NCBI GenBank assembly: GCA_023402355.1
Contig: JAEXCG010000095.1
Location: 1 to 33,665, forward strand
DNA length: 33,665 bases
Origin: Bacillota bacterium
Lineage (GTDB): Bacteria; Bacillota; Clostridia; Christensenellales; Aristaeellaceae
Direction: 5' to 3'
Shown here: in pieces, positions 16,645 to 24,394 of the stretch
Layout of the letters: the number at the start of each line of letters is the position of its first letter
Numbering within the stretch: the stretch's first letter is position 1
Program-made: the position numbers and the translations under genes
Notes under the pieces: model-generated
What the model was told of the DNA's origin: nothing
What the model saw: only the letters and a program-made list of their open reading frames with translations
The model's database searches: none

Positions 16645-18232
16645 CCTGTGCTGCGCTGCGCTGACGCTGATGATGATCGCTTCGGCGGCGCCCGCGCCCG
16701 CGCTGGGCAGCTCGCTCACGGTCGCCATCGTCGCCTCCGACACGCTGGAGCTCTATCCCCTCTCTTTGCGGGAGCGGGACCCCGTGAGCATGCTCGCGCT
16801 CGTCTACGAGGGGCTGTTCACGCTGGACGACGACGAGCAGCCCGTCGGCAAGCTCGCAAAGTACTGGGAATTTGCCAACAGCGGCAAGCGCCTGGACATC
16901 ACCCTGCAAAGCGGCGTCACGTTCCACAACGGCGAACCGCTGACGGCGAGGGACGTATGCGCGACGCTGGACCGCATCAAGGAGCTCAGCGGGCTCAGCG
17001 ACGACCTGGAGACGGACATCCCGCCGGAGGAACGCGGCCTGTACCAGAGCGTGATGTACTACATCTCCGGCTGGAGCGCGTCCGAGGAGGACGATCTGCA
17101 GCTTTCCATCTCGCTGCGCCGCGGCTATTACGGCGCGCTTTACGCGCTCACGTTCCCGATCCTCCCCGCAAGCGAGGTCGACCAGGCCGCGCCCTCGGGC
17201 ACGGGGCCCTACCGCATCGCCCAGTACGAGCCGGGCGTGCAGCTCTGGCTGACCGCCAACACCTCCTGGTGGCAGCGTCCGCCGCAGGTGACCGACGTGA
17301 TCGCCAACATCTACGCGGACAGCGAAAGCGTGCTGGACGCCTTCGAGGCCAGCGACGTGGACGTCGCCATGACCCGCTCGCTCAACGCGACGCGCTACTC
17401 GGGCAGCCTCAACAGCTACATGATGACCTACCGCACGCGCCAGTTGGAAGTGCTGCTCATGAACCACGGCTATAAGAAAAAGGACGGATCGCTCGCGGAC
17501 GTGGAGATGCGAAGGGCCATCCTGATGGCCATCGACCGCGACGCGCTCGTCAAGTCGGTCTACCAGAACATGGTGACGCCTGCGGGCGGGCCCATCATGT
17601 CCGGCACCTGGCTATACGAGGAGCACGCGGCGCAGGACACGTACAATCCCGATATGGCCAAGGCAAAGCTGGACGGTCTGGGCTGGAAGCTGGCGGAAAA
17701 CGGCAAGCGCTATAAGACGAACAACGCGGTCGACGGCGAGGCGCTGTACTTCACCATTCTGACCTACGACGAGCCCGGCAGCAGCGTGCGGCGCAACGCG
17801 GCGGAGCAGATCGCTGAAATGCTCAAGGCCGTGGGCATCAACGTCACCGTCAACGTGCGCTCATACGAAAGCGTCATGGAGAACCTGGAAAGCGGCAACT
17901 TCAGCCTCGTGCTCGGCGCGTTCAACCTGGACGTCGTGCCCGACCCGGGCTTCATGCTGCTGAGCAACGCAACCGTCAAATACCCCGGCGCGAACTTCTG
18001 CCGCTACAACAGCAAGGAAATGAACACGCTGATTCAGGACCTGCGCAAGAGCTACGACGCGGACGCGTTCAAGTCCAAGATGACCGAGGTGCAGTATCAG
18101 TTCGCAAACGACATCCCCTTTGCCGCGCTGTACTGGCGCACCGGCGCGCTGCTCGCGCGCGAGGCCTTCACCGATGCGCGCGACATCCGCGAGCTCGAAC
18201 TGCTGCGCGGCCTGGAATCCTGGATTTACTGA
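16589..18232 (+). CDS. Orphan oligopeptide/dipeptide-binding protein (SBP family 5)
   Basis: A 547-residue extracytoplasmic peptide-binding protein. An Arg-containing signal peptide (SLARLLRSLCC and ALTLMMIA) ends near AXA at ALG, about residue 40, without a lipobox. SBP_bac_5 features include LVYEGLFTLDDD, LDITLQSGVTFHNGEPLTARDV (about 103-124), GTGPYRIAQYEPG, and MRRAILMAIDRDALV. The ATG at 16589 lies inside the transglycosylase gene with a modest AAGG site, so coupling to it is likely. No permease or ATPase gene follows; a terminator comes directly after. It may supply a shared transporter, and its pairing with a murein enzyme suggests cell-wall peptides as ligand, like MppA (inference). 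Confidence 0.88.
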   Translation: MKSTANTTSPRSLARLLRSLCCAALTLMMIASAAPAPALGSSLTVAIVASDTLELYPLSLRERDPVSMLALVYEGLFTLDDDEQPVGKLAKYWEFANSGKRLDITLQSGVTFHNGEPLTARDVCATLDRIKELSGLSDDLETDIPPEERGLYQSVMYYISGWSASEEDDLQLSISLRRGYYGALYALTFPILPASEVDQAAPSGTGPYRIAQYEPGVQLWLTANTSWWQRPPQVTDVIANIYADSESVLDAFEASDVDVAMTRSLNATRYSGSLNSYMMTYRTRQLEVLLMNHGYKKKDGSLADVEMRRAILMAIDRDALVKSVYQNMVTPAGGPIMSGTWLYEEHAAQDTYNPDMAKAKLDGLGWKLAENGKRYKTNNAVDGEALYFTILTYDEPGSSVRRNAAEQIAEMLKAVGINVTVNVRSYESVMENLESGNFSLVLGAFNLDVVPDPGFMLLSNATVKYPGANFCRYNSKEMNTLIQDLRKSYDADAFKSKMTEVQYQFANDIPFAALYWRTGALLAREAFTDARDIRELELLRGLESWIY

Positions 18233-18237
18233 CCTTG

Positions 18238-18274
18238 GCGCGCGGGGCGAAAAAAATCGCCCCGCGCGCTTTTT
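18238..18274 (+). terminator. Terminator of the polA-SBP operon
   Basis: A 13-bp perfect GC-rich stem (18238-18250 with 18257-18269), an AAAAAA loop and a TTTTT run (18270-18274) start 5 bases after the stop codon. Confidence 0.9.
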
Positions 18275-18314
18275 GAATGCATGAAGGCGCCCGCGATCGG
18301 GCATATTACGTTCA

Positions 18315-18470
18315 GGGCAAGCGGAACGAGAAAACCGCGCCCGAAGAAGGACGCACCGTCAGGGCGCGGCCGGATTCGGATTCGGAGGAAAAGACGCGAT
18401 ATCTTCCCGCAAGGGAACAGCGTACCTTCCTCCTTCTGCCCCGGAGAGCGGCGTCATGCCGCTCTTCTTT
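18315..18470 (+). ncRNA. Candidate structured RNA with its own terminator
   Basis: No convincing protein is encoded here, but pairing is extensive. GGGCA (18315-18319) can close on TGCCC (near 18437-18441). Inside are a hairpin with 8-bp arms CCGCGCCC and GGGCGCGG (about 18334-18368) and a long hairpin closed by GGAGGAA and TTCCTCC (about 18384-18432). The long hairpin ends in a GCAA tetraloop on a TTCCC/GGGAA stem. CCGCGCCC can alternatively pair with the preceding GGGC-AA-GCGG, giving exclusive folds. An intrinsic terminator follows: an 8-bp stem (18445-18452 with 18458-18465), then TTCTTTATT. No good promoter was found. It could be a small RNA or a riboswitch; it matches no class I know. 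Confidence 0.4.
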
Positions 18471-18539
18471 ATTGCATAAACATGTAATTTTCGATGGACA
18501 GGCGGCGTCCTTCTATCATTTTCGAGATAAATTGCGCGC

Positions 18540-18556
18540 CGTTTTGGCCCAAAACG
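18540..18556. promoter_or_regulatory. Candidate operator upstream of the TRAP promoter
   Basis: The palindrome CGTTTTGGCCCAAAACG has perfect 7-bp arms around a 3-base centre. It ends 11 bases before the -35 box of the TRAP promoter, a typical place for an activator. The regulator is unknown and no candidate gene lies alongside. Confidence 0.45.
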
Positions 18557-18567
18557 CAAATTCAGGC

Positions 18568-18595
18568 TTGACATTCCCGCAAAGCGTCGTATAAT
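18568..18595 (+). promoter_or_regulatory. Promoter of the T-box/TRAP operon
   Basis: Consensus TTGACA (18568-18573), a 16-base spacer and consensus TATAAT (18590-18595). Transcription should start near 18602. This is a very strong core promoter, consistent with control mainly by downstream attenuation. Confidence 0.9.
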
Positions 18596-18601
18596 AATGA
18601 A

Positions 18602-18893
18602 TAACTTCATGAAAAAAAGCATCGACCGGGAACCCGGCCTGTGCGCGCGCCAAGAGAGCTGCCGGTTGGTGCAAGGCAGTGCGCGGCGGCAGACGCCCTA
18701 TCCTCCCGTTAGCTTGGGGCCCAAGAGGGACATTCCCTTGCGTAAGCCTCCACGGCCAGGCAGCCGTTACCCCGCCCGCCGTTGCGCCGCCGTGCGGCAA
18801 GACGGATCGAGTGCCGCGCCGATGGGCCGGAACGAGAGTGGTACCGCAGGAGTTTTCGCTTCTGTCTCTTACGAGGAGACAGAAGCGTTTTTT
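18602..18893 (+). ncRNA. T-box riboswitch leader of the TRAP transporter operon
   Basis: Stem I has its diagnostic distal parts: the AGAGAG bulge (18653-18658) and the loop GGTTGGTGCAA (18664-18674) on a CTGCC/GGCAG stem. The antiterminator element AGAGTGGTACCGCAGG (18835-18850) holds the TGGN bulge that reads the tRNA acceptor end. A 12-bp terminator stem (18857-18868 with 18876-18887) and TTTTTT follow. Uncharged cognate tRNA would favour antitermination and transporter expression. The T after TGG predicts a tRNA with discriminator A. By geometry, with CGGGA (18627-18631) pairing TCCCG (18704-18708), the best specifier codon is ATC (18700-18702), isoleucine. The codon call is tentative; the T-box call is not. 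Confidence 0.9.
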
Positions 18894-18949
18894 GTTTCAA
18901 CCGCCGCAAAGGCGCTGAAAATATACGATTTGGATGGAGGATGAACACA

Positions 18950-19930
18950 ATGAAACAATTCGCCAAACTGCTCGCCCTGACGCTAACGCTTTCGCTTTGC
19001 CTCGCCGGCTCCGCCATGGCCGAAACCGTGCTGCAGCTGGGCACGACCGTCAACGAACAGGACAGCTTCCAGGTCGCGGCCGACAAGTTCGCCGAGCTTG
19101 TAGCCGAGCGCACGGGCGGGGAATACAAGATCGAGATCTACCCCAACGGCACCCTGGGCGACGAGTCCACGATGCTGGACAGCATGACCATGGGCATGCT
19201 GGACATGGGCATCATCACCAGCGGCCCCTTCGTCAACTTCTCGGAGATGATGGGCGTGCTCGACATGCCGTTCCTGTTCGCCAGCAACGAGGAAGCCTAC
19301 GCCGTGCTCGACGGCGAGATCGGCAAGGAGCTGCTGGACACGCTGGAGGACGCGGGTCTGAAGGGCCTCGCCTACGCGGAGCGCGGCTTTCGGAACATCA
19401 CCAACTCTACGCGCCCCGTGACCTGCGCGGCGGACCTCGCGGGCCTCAAGCTGCGCGTCATGGAAAACGAGGTGTACACCGCGACCTTCACCGCGCTGGG
19501 CGTCAACGCCGTGCCCATGGCCTGGGCAGAGGCGCTGACCGCCATGCAGCAGGGCACCATCGAGGGCGAGGAAAACCCCATCAACGTCATCTACTCCTAC
19601 GGTCTGTGGGATTACAACCAGAAGTACGTGACGCTCGACCGCCACAGCTACTCCACGGCCATCATCACCATGAGCCTGGACGTGTTTAACGGCCTGGACG
19701 AGAAGACCCAGCAGATCTTCGTCGAGGCCGCGCAGGAAGCCGCCGAGTACGAGCGCGCCTGGGTCGCCGAGCAGGAGGCCGGCCAGATGGCGACGATCCT
19801 GGAAAAGGGCGTCGAGGTCGTCGAGAATCCGGACATGGACTCCTTCCGCGGGGCGGTTCAGAGCGTGTACGACGCCTACCCGCAGTATGCGGACTACATC
19901 GCCCGCATTCAGCAGCAGCTCGCCCAGTAA
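18950..19930 (+). CDS. dctP: TRAP transporter substrate-binding protein DctP
   Basis: A 326-residue secreted binding protein of the DctP/SiaP family. Its signal peptide (MKQFAKLLALTLTLSLCLAG) ends at AMA, residue 24, without a lipobox. Family features include the KIEIYPNGTLG strand and the carboxylate-gripping Arg in GLKLRVMENEVYTATFTALG (about residue 168). It also has the segment MAWAEALTAMQQGTIEGEENP. The ATG at 18950 is preferred to the one at 18941 because GGAGG then lies 9 bases upstream. The family binds organic anions; T-box control suggests an amino acid or its oxo-acid precursor (inference). Confidence 0.92.
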   Translation: MKQFAKLLALTLTLSLCLAGSAMAETVLQLGTTVNEQDSFQVAADKFAELVAERTGGEYKIEIYPNGTLGDESTMLDSMTMGMLDMGIITSGPFVNFSEMMGVLDMPFLFASNEEAYAVLDGEIGKELLDTLEDAGLKGLAYAERGFRNITNSTRPVTCAADLAGLKLRVMENEVYTATFTALGVNAVPMAWAEALTAMQQGTIEGEENPINVIYSYGLWDYNQKYVTLDRHSYSTAIITMSLDVFNGLDEKTQQIFVEAAQEAAEYERAWVAEQEAGQMATILEKGVEVVENPDMDSFRGAVQSVYDAYPQYADYIARIQQQLAQ

Positions 19931-20035
19931 GGTTTTGCGCGTCCGCCCCGTCAAGGGGGCGGCGCGCCCGTGGATGAGGGAAGGGACGCGCTCTTCCCGC
20001 ATCCCGCAGCACCGATTGAACAGGGGGTTTTACCG

Positions 20036-20533
20036 ATGGCAGCAAAGAAAGCTCTGGACAGGCTCAGCAGCCTGCTGGATAAGGCCTGCGGCGTGGTCAT
20101 CGTGGTCATGCTGGGCGCGATGGTTGTCATCACCACCGCGCAGATCGTCTGCCGCATCGCGTTTACCGCGCTGACCTGGTCGGACGAAGTGACGCGCTAC
20201 CTGCTGATCTGGTCCACGTTTTTGGGCGCGACGTGCGTCTACAGGCACGGCGGCAACATTTCCATCACGTTCGTTCAGGAAAAGCTGCCCCGCCCCGCCG
20301 GAAAAGCGCTGCGCGTGCTGGTGCACGTGATCTGCTTCGTGCTCTTCGCGGTGCTCTTTTACTTCGGTACCCGTTACTGCATGAAGCTGAACAAGACGGC
20401 GACCAGCCTGCCGATTAAAATGAAGTACATCTATAGCTGCGTGCCCGTCAGCATGGTCATCCTCATGCTGCACGCGCTGGTGATGGGGCTGGATGAGCTC
20501 CTCGCGCACCCGGAAAAGGAGGTGAAGGCGTAA
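20036..20533 (+). CDS. dctQ: TRAP transporter small permease DctQ
   Basis: A 165-residue membrane protein with four predicted helices (about 22-44, 53-70, 91-113 and 133-153). The DctQ signature is visible in ITTAQIVCRIAFTALTWSDEVTRYLLIWSTFLGA (helices 1-2, quoted here as a whole region at about 37-70) and the basic loop after it. The ATG at 20036 has a GGGGG site 10 bases upstream; an earlier in-frame ATG at 19970 would add poorly conserved residues. It bridges DctP and DctM and overlaps the next gene by one base. Confidence 0.9.
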   Translation: MAAKKALDRLSSLLDKACGVVIVVMLGAMVVITTAQIVCRIAFTALTWSDEVTRYLLIWSTFLGATCVYRHGGNISITFVQEKLPRPAGKALRVLVHVICFVLFAVLFYFGTRYCMKLNKTATSLPIKMKYIYSCVPVSMVILMLHALVMGLDELLAHPEKEVKA

Positions 20534-21798
20534 TGGCGCTTCTGCTCTTCGGCGTGTTTATCCTGCTGCTGCTGCTCGGCGTGCCCGTCGCCTTCTCCAT
20601 CTGCGCCGCCGCGGCGGTCACGATGTTCGCGGGCTTCGGCGACGCGAAGATGATGATCGTCGTGCAGCGCATGTTCGCGAGCTGCGACTCCTTCAGCCTG
20701 ATCGCGGTGCCCTTCTTCATCTTCGCGGGCGACCTGCTGTCCAAGGGCAAGATTTCCAAGGTGCTCGTGGAGTTCTGCGAATCGCTGCTCGGCATGATCA
20801 AGGGCGGCCTTTCGGTCGTCTCGGTGCTCGCGGGCATGTTCTTCGCGGCGATCTCCGGCAGCGGCGCGGCCACGACCGCCGCCGTCGGCGCGACGCTCGT
20901 GCCGGAGCTCAAAAAGCGCGGCTATCAGGAGGATTCCGCCGCCGCGCTGGTCGCGGCCGCCGGCACCATCGGCGTCGTCATACCGCCCTCCGTGCCGATG
21001 GTGCTCTACGCCGTCATCGCCGAGGAGAGCGTCAACCGCCTGTTCAAGGCCGGTTTCCTGCCGGGCGTCCTGATGGGCGTCATGCTCATCGGCATCGCGC
21101 TCTTTCAGGCGTACCGGCGCAATTATCCCAAGGGCGCGCCGTTTTCCCTGAGGAACATCGCGCGCCGCTTCGTGCCGGCCATCGGCGGCATCCTGATGCC
21201 CGCCATCATCCTGGGCGGCATCTTCTCCGGCTACTTCACGCCCTCCGAGGCGGCGGCCGTCGCCGTGGTCTACGCCGTGCTCGTCTCCGCGTTCGTCTAC
21301 CGCGACCTCACGTGGAAGAGCCTGATTTCCACGATGCTCGGCAGCGCGAAGACCTCCGCCGTCATCATGATCATCATCGCCTGCAGCGGCCCGTTCGGCT
21401 GGGCGCTGGCCAACTGGAAGATTCCCGAGGCCATCTCCATGGCGGTGCTGAGCGTCTCAAGCAACAAGTACATCATCCTGTTTCTCATCTCGCTCATCAT
21501 CCTCATCGCGGGCGTGTTCATGGAAACCTCTTCCGCCATCATCATCCTCACCCCCGTCTTCCTGCCGCTCGTGCGCGCGTTGGGCATTTCCACGCTGCAC
21601 TTCGGCATCCTCTTCGTGGTGGGCATCGCCATCGGCATGATCACGCCCCCCGTCGCGATCAACCTGTTCGTCGCGACCGGCATCACAGGCCTTCCGATCG
21701 AAAAGATCTCTAAGGCCGTCGTGCCCTACCTGATCGGCCTGATCGTCGTCTTCCTGCTGATCGTCTACCTGCCGCTGCTCATACCGGGCCTCATCTGA
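20533..21798 (+). CDS. dctM: TRAP transporter large permease DctM
   Basis: A 421-residue membrane protein with about twelve hydrophobic segments. It moves substrate with sodium or proton gradients. Conserved DctM features include FAAISGSGAATTAAVGATLVP (residues about 112-132, listed by region), GTIGVVIPPSVPMVLYA near 150 and FVVGIAIGMITPPVAINLFV near 357; these form the substrate and ion site. The ATG shares its A with the TAA stop of dctQ, so translation is coupled. A terminator follows. Confidence 0.93.
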   Translation: MALLLFGVFILLLLLGVPVAFSICAAAAVTMFAGFGDAKMMIVVQRMFASCDSFSLIAVPFFIFAGDLLSKGKISKVLVEFCESLLGMIKGGLSVVSVLAGMFFAAISGSGAATTAAVGATLVPELKKRGYQEDSAAALVAAAGTIGVVIPPSVPMVLYAVIAEESVNRLFKAGFLPGVLMGVMLIGIALFQAYRRNYPKGAPFSLRNIARRFVPAIGGILMPAIILGGIFSGYFTPSEAAAVAVVYAVLVSAFVYRDLTWKSLISTMLGSAKTSAVIMIIIACSGPFGWALANWKIPEAISMAVLSVSSNKYIILFLISLIILIAGVFMETSSAIIILTPVFLPLVRALGISTLHFGILFVVGIAIGMITPPVAINLFVATGITGLPIEKISKAVVPYLIGLIVVFLLIVYLPLLIPGLI

Positions 21799-21808
21799 CA
21801 TCGCGATT

Positions 21809-21842
21809 GCCGCCGCGGGCTTACATGCCGGCGGCGGCTTTT
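21809..21842 (+). terminator. Terminator of the TRAP operon
   Basis: A 12-bp stem with one mismatch (21809-21820 with 21827-21838) and a TTACAT loop is followed by TTTT, 11 bases after the dctM stop. Confidence 0.8.
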
Positions 21843-21874
21843 CTGTCGCCCGGTGGCGCCTCCCTGCGCTTTGT

Positions 21875-21882
21875 GCTATACT
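21875..21882 (+). promoter_or_regulatory. Extended -10 promoter of the small membrane protein gene
   Basis: TGCTATACT is an extended -10 element (TG at 21874-21875, TATACT at 21877-21882). No clear -35 box is seen. It lies 48 bases before the next start codon. Confidence 0.45.
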
Positions 21883-21930
21883 CATACCGTCGGCGGCCTT
21901 CACCGGCGCCGCGAAAGGGAGGCGTGTGAA

Positions 21931-22146
21931 ATGGTGGAAACCCTGCTGGGCGGCGTCGCCTTTACTCTTCTCGGCCTTTTCTTCTTTACGAAACCCGATC
22001 TCGTCTGGATGCTGACGGAGCGGTGGAAGTCCTATGCCGCGGACGAGCCCTCCGAGCTTTACCGAAAGAGCACGCGGCTGGGCGGCATTTTGTTCTTCCT
22101 CCTCGGCCTTGCGATGATCGTTCTCCCGTTCCTGCTAAAGGAATAG
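21931..22146 (+). CDS. Small two-helix membrane protein (DUF6199-like)
   Basis: A 71-residue protein. Two hydrophobic helices (about 4-22 and 50-68) flank a soluble loop containing the conserved-looking KPDLVWMLTERWKSY and EPSELYRKSTRLGG. This pattern recalls the small DUF6199 family, from memory and not by search. The ATG at 21931 has AGGGAGG 8 bases upstream. It has its own promoter and is monocistronic or weakly linked to asnA. Function is unknown. Confidence 0.7.
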   Translation: MVETLLGGVAFTLLGLFFFTKPDLVWMLTERWKSYAADEPSELYRKSTRLGGILFFLLGLAMIVLPFLLKE

Positions 22147-22217
22147 ATGCTCTGCGCCCTGCCTTCTTCTTTTTGACGCCGCATGCACATACAGATTTTC
22201 CTGTGGCGGCGCGCGAT

Positions 22218-22246
22218 TTGACACGAGCGCCTCCAGCGCGTATACT
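22218..22246 (+). promoter_or_regulatory. Promoter of asnA
   Basis: Consensus TTGACA (22218-22223), a 17-base spacer and TATACT (22241-22246), with the start codon 32 bases downstream. Confidence 0.85.
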
Positions 22247-22278
22247 GGAACATATTCTTTTGCAAAGAGGGGTTTCGC

Positions 22279-23286
22279 ATGACCGGAAGCTACATCCCCG
22301 CGGGCTATCAGCCCACGCTCTCGCTTTACGAGACGCAGGCTGCCATCAGCCTCATCAAGCGCACGTTTCAGGACGCTCTCGCCGGCGCCCTTTCGCTCAA
22401 GCGCGTATCCGCCCCGCTGTTCGTCGATCCCGCCACGGGCCTCAACGACGACCTCTCCGGCGTGGAGCGCCCGGTCTCCTTCGACGTGCCCGCCGCGGGC
22501 ATCGACGCGCAGGTCGTCCACTCGCTGGCGAAGTGGAAGCGCATGGCGCTCTACCGCTACGACTTTCACGTGGGCAAGGGCATTTACACCGACATGAACG
22601 CCATCCGCCGCGACGAGGAGCTGGATAACCTGCACTCCATCTACGTCGACCAATGGGATTGGGAAAAGGTGATTACCGCCGAAATGCGCACGGAATCCAT
22701 GCTGCGCGCCGCGGTGAACGCCATCGTCGGGTGCATCTGCGACGCGGCGCTGATCGTGCGCGGCCGCTACCCAAGTCTCTCGACCACCCTCACCCGCGAG
22801 GTCTCCTTCATCACCTCGCAGGAGCTGGAGGACCTGTACCCGAACCTCACGCCCAAGGAGCGCGAGCACGCGTACGTGCGCGAGCATCCGACGACCTTCC
22901 TTACGCAGATCGGCGGTAAGCTGCGCTCCGGCCAGCCGCACGACGGACGTGCGCCGGACTACGACGACTGGTCGCTCAACGGCGACATCCTGTTTTACAA
23001 TCCCCTGCTCGACTGCGCGTTCGAGGTATCCTCCATGGGCATCCGCGTGGACCCGCAGGCGCTGGACCGCCAGCTCACGCTCGCGGGTTGCGACGCGCGC
23101 CGCTCCCTCACCTATCACCGGATGCTGCTGGATGGAAAGCTGCCGCTCACCATGGGCGGCGGCATCGGCCAGTCCCGCCTTTGCATGCTGCTGCTCGGCA
23201 AGGCGCACATCGGCGAGGTGCAGTCCTCCATCTGGGACGAGGACACGCGCCGCGTCTGCGAGGCTGCCGGCGTAACGCTGCTGTAA
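22279..23286 (+). CDS. asnA: Aspartate--ammonia ligase (asparagine synthetase A)
   Basis: A 335-residue enzyme making asparagine from aspartate, ammonia and ATP; the family is typically about 330 residues. Landmarks are LKRVSAPLFVD near 43, LNDDLSGVERPVSFD, LAKWKRMALYRYDF near 85, IYTDMNAIRRDEELDNLHSIYVDQWDWE (about 103-130) and the C-terminal GGGIGQSRLCMLLL. The fold resembles class II aspartyl-tRNA synthetases. The start has GAGGGG about 7 bases upstream. It has its own strong promoter; no T-box precedes it. Confidence 0.95.
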   Translation: MTGSYIPAGYQPTLSLYETQAAISLIKRTFQDALAGALSLKRVSAPLFVDPATGLNDDLSGVERPVSFDVPAAGIDAQVVHSLAKWKRMALYRYDFHVGKGIYTDMNAIRRDEELDNLHSIYVDQWDWEKVITAEMRTESMLRAAVNAIVGCICDAALIVRGRYPSLSTTLTREVSFITSQELEDLYPNLTPKEREHAYVREHPTTFLTQIGGKLRSGQPHDGRAPDYDDWSLNGDILFYNPLLDCAFEVSSMGIRVDPQALDRQLTLAGCDARRSLTYHRMLLDGKLPLTMGGGIGQSRLCMLLLGKAHIGEVQSSIWDEDTRRVCEAAGVTLL

Positions 23287-23320
23287 TCCCGCGCACATTC
23301 CGATACGCGCTCGACTGTCT

Positions 23321-23349
23321 GGGCCGCCGTCCCCGCGGGGCGGCGGCCC
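23321..23349 (+). terminator. GC-rich hairpin after asnA
   Basis: GGGCCGCCG and CGGCGGCCC form a perfect 9-bp stem enclosing a CCCCGCGGGG inner repeat, 34 bases after asnA. The T-run is poor, so termination may be partial and the next two genes may be partly transcribed from the asnA promoter. Confidence 0.5.
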
Positions 23350-23387
23350 CTTCCATATCGTGTACACGCAAGCACAGGAGGCATACG

Positions 23388-24392
23388 ATGGGAAAAAACC
23401 GGATTCTTCAGGCGCTCGGCCGGGGGCTCTCCGCCCTGCCGTCCGCGCCGGAGGGCGGGCCGCTGCCCGCGCCCGAAATACTCAATTCTCCGGCCCTCAC
23501 GCCGGAGGAAGTGAAGAAGTACGTCATGGCTTCGCCGCTTGATGCCGCCTCGCCGATGGGCGCCGCGGACGCATGGCAGCGCCGCCGCGAGGAATTTGCC
23601 TTGCAGGTGCTTTCCGCGTCGGGCACGGACGAAGCGCTCGCCGCCGCGCAGGTCGCCCTGTCGGCCGTGCAGCAGGCCGTCCTTTCCTCGCAGCAGGATT
23701 CACTGCTCGTGCAGCAGACGCGGGTGCTCTTCGCCTGCGCCCGCAGCGCGCTGCCGCTGCTTGGCGCGCAGGGCGAACCCGCCGTGACCTGCGAGGCGCA
23801 AAACGCCCCGGCGTCGGGGGGCGGCATGCCGGAGGCGCTGCTTTTGCTCTCGACCGCCGCGACGCTCGTCCTGCTTTTGCTGTCCTGCCTGAAGCTGAGC
23901 GTGCTGTCCACCGCGCTTTGCGCGATCTCGCTGCTGTGTCAGCTTCTCTTCTGCGCCCTTCATTTTTTCCGGCGCAGGCGCACGCCGCCCCCGGTTCCGG
24001 CGCGCGTGCGCGCCATCTCCCGCATCGATCCGCGCCGTGCGCTCGACGCCATGGACCGCCTGATGGAAGCGCTGGACAAGCGTCTGGAGGAGCTGGACGC
24101 GCTCTACGCCCAGCAGAGCGCGCCCGGATCGGACGCGCCCGACGCCCTGCTGCTCGACCTGCTCGGCGAGCTCTTGGAGCTCGAATCGCTCGAGGGCGGC
24201 GCGGACACCGGCGCGGCCGCCCGCCGGTACCTGACGCAGCACGGCGTGCGCGTCGTCGCCTACAGCGAGGCCACGCGCGCGGCCTTCGACATCCAACCCG
24301 CGCGGACGGGCGCGCGCACCGTGCGCCCGGCGCTCTTCGAGGGCGACCGGCTGCTTCGCCGCGGGGTCGCCGCGGTCGCAAAGGGGGCGTGA
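23388..24392 (+). CDS. Membrane protein with GrpE-like C-terminus, partner of the Hsp70-like protein
   Basis: A 334-residue protein of no recognised full-length family. Residues 1-147 are soluble, Ala-rich and helical. Two membrane helices at about 148-168 and 171-195 are followed by RRRR. Residues 213-245 form a charged helix (RALDAMDRLMEALDKRLEELD). The end (about 280-333) reads like the beta domain of GrpE: GVRVVAYSEATRAAFD, then TVRPALFEGDRLLRRGVA. GrpE releases ADP from Hsp70, and the gene is followed after 2 bases by an Hsp70-like ATPase gene. I therefore infer a membrane-tethered exchange factor; this rests on pattern and context only. The ATG at 23388 has an AGGAGG site. Confidence 0.6.
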   Translation: MGKNRILQALGRGLSALPSAPEGGPLPAPEILNSPALTPEEVKKYVMASPLDAASPMGAADAWQRRREEFALQVLSASGTDEALAAAQVALSAVQQAVLSSQQDSLLVQQTRVLFACARSALPLLGAQGEPAVTCEAQNAPASGGGMPEALLLLSTAATLVLLLLSCLKLSVLSTALCAISLLCQLLFCALHFFRRRRTPPPVPARVRAISRIDPRRALDAMDRLMEALDKRLEELDALYAQQSAPGSDAPDALLLDLLGELLELESLEGGADTGAAARRYLTQHGVRVVAYSEATRAAFDIQPARTGARTVRPALFEGDRLLRRGVAAVAKGA

Positions 24393-24394
24393 GC

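Noticed and set aside
18309..18352. Resemblance to a c-di-GMP-I riboswitch (CAGGGCAA followed by GACGCA)
   Set aside because: The conserved GNRA-capped stem and the tetraloop receptor are missing and the spacing is wrong; probably coincidence.
18281..18487. A 68-codon plus-strand frame upstream of the TRAP promoter
   Set aside because: Basic, no ribosome binding site, and it runs across hairpins and the terminator of the candidate RNA.
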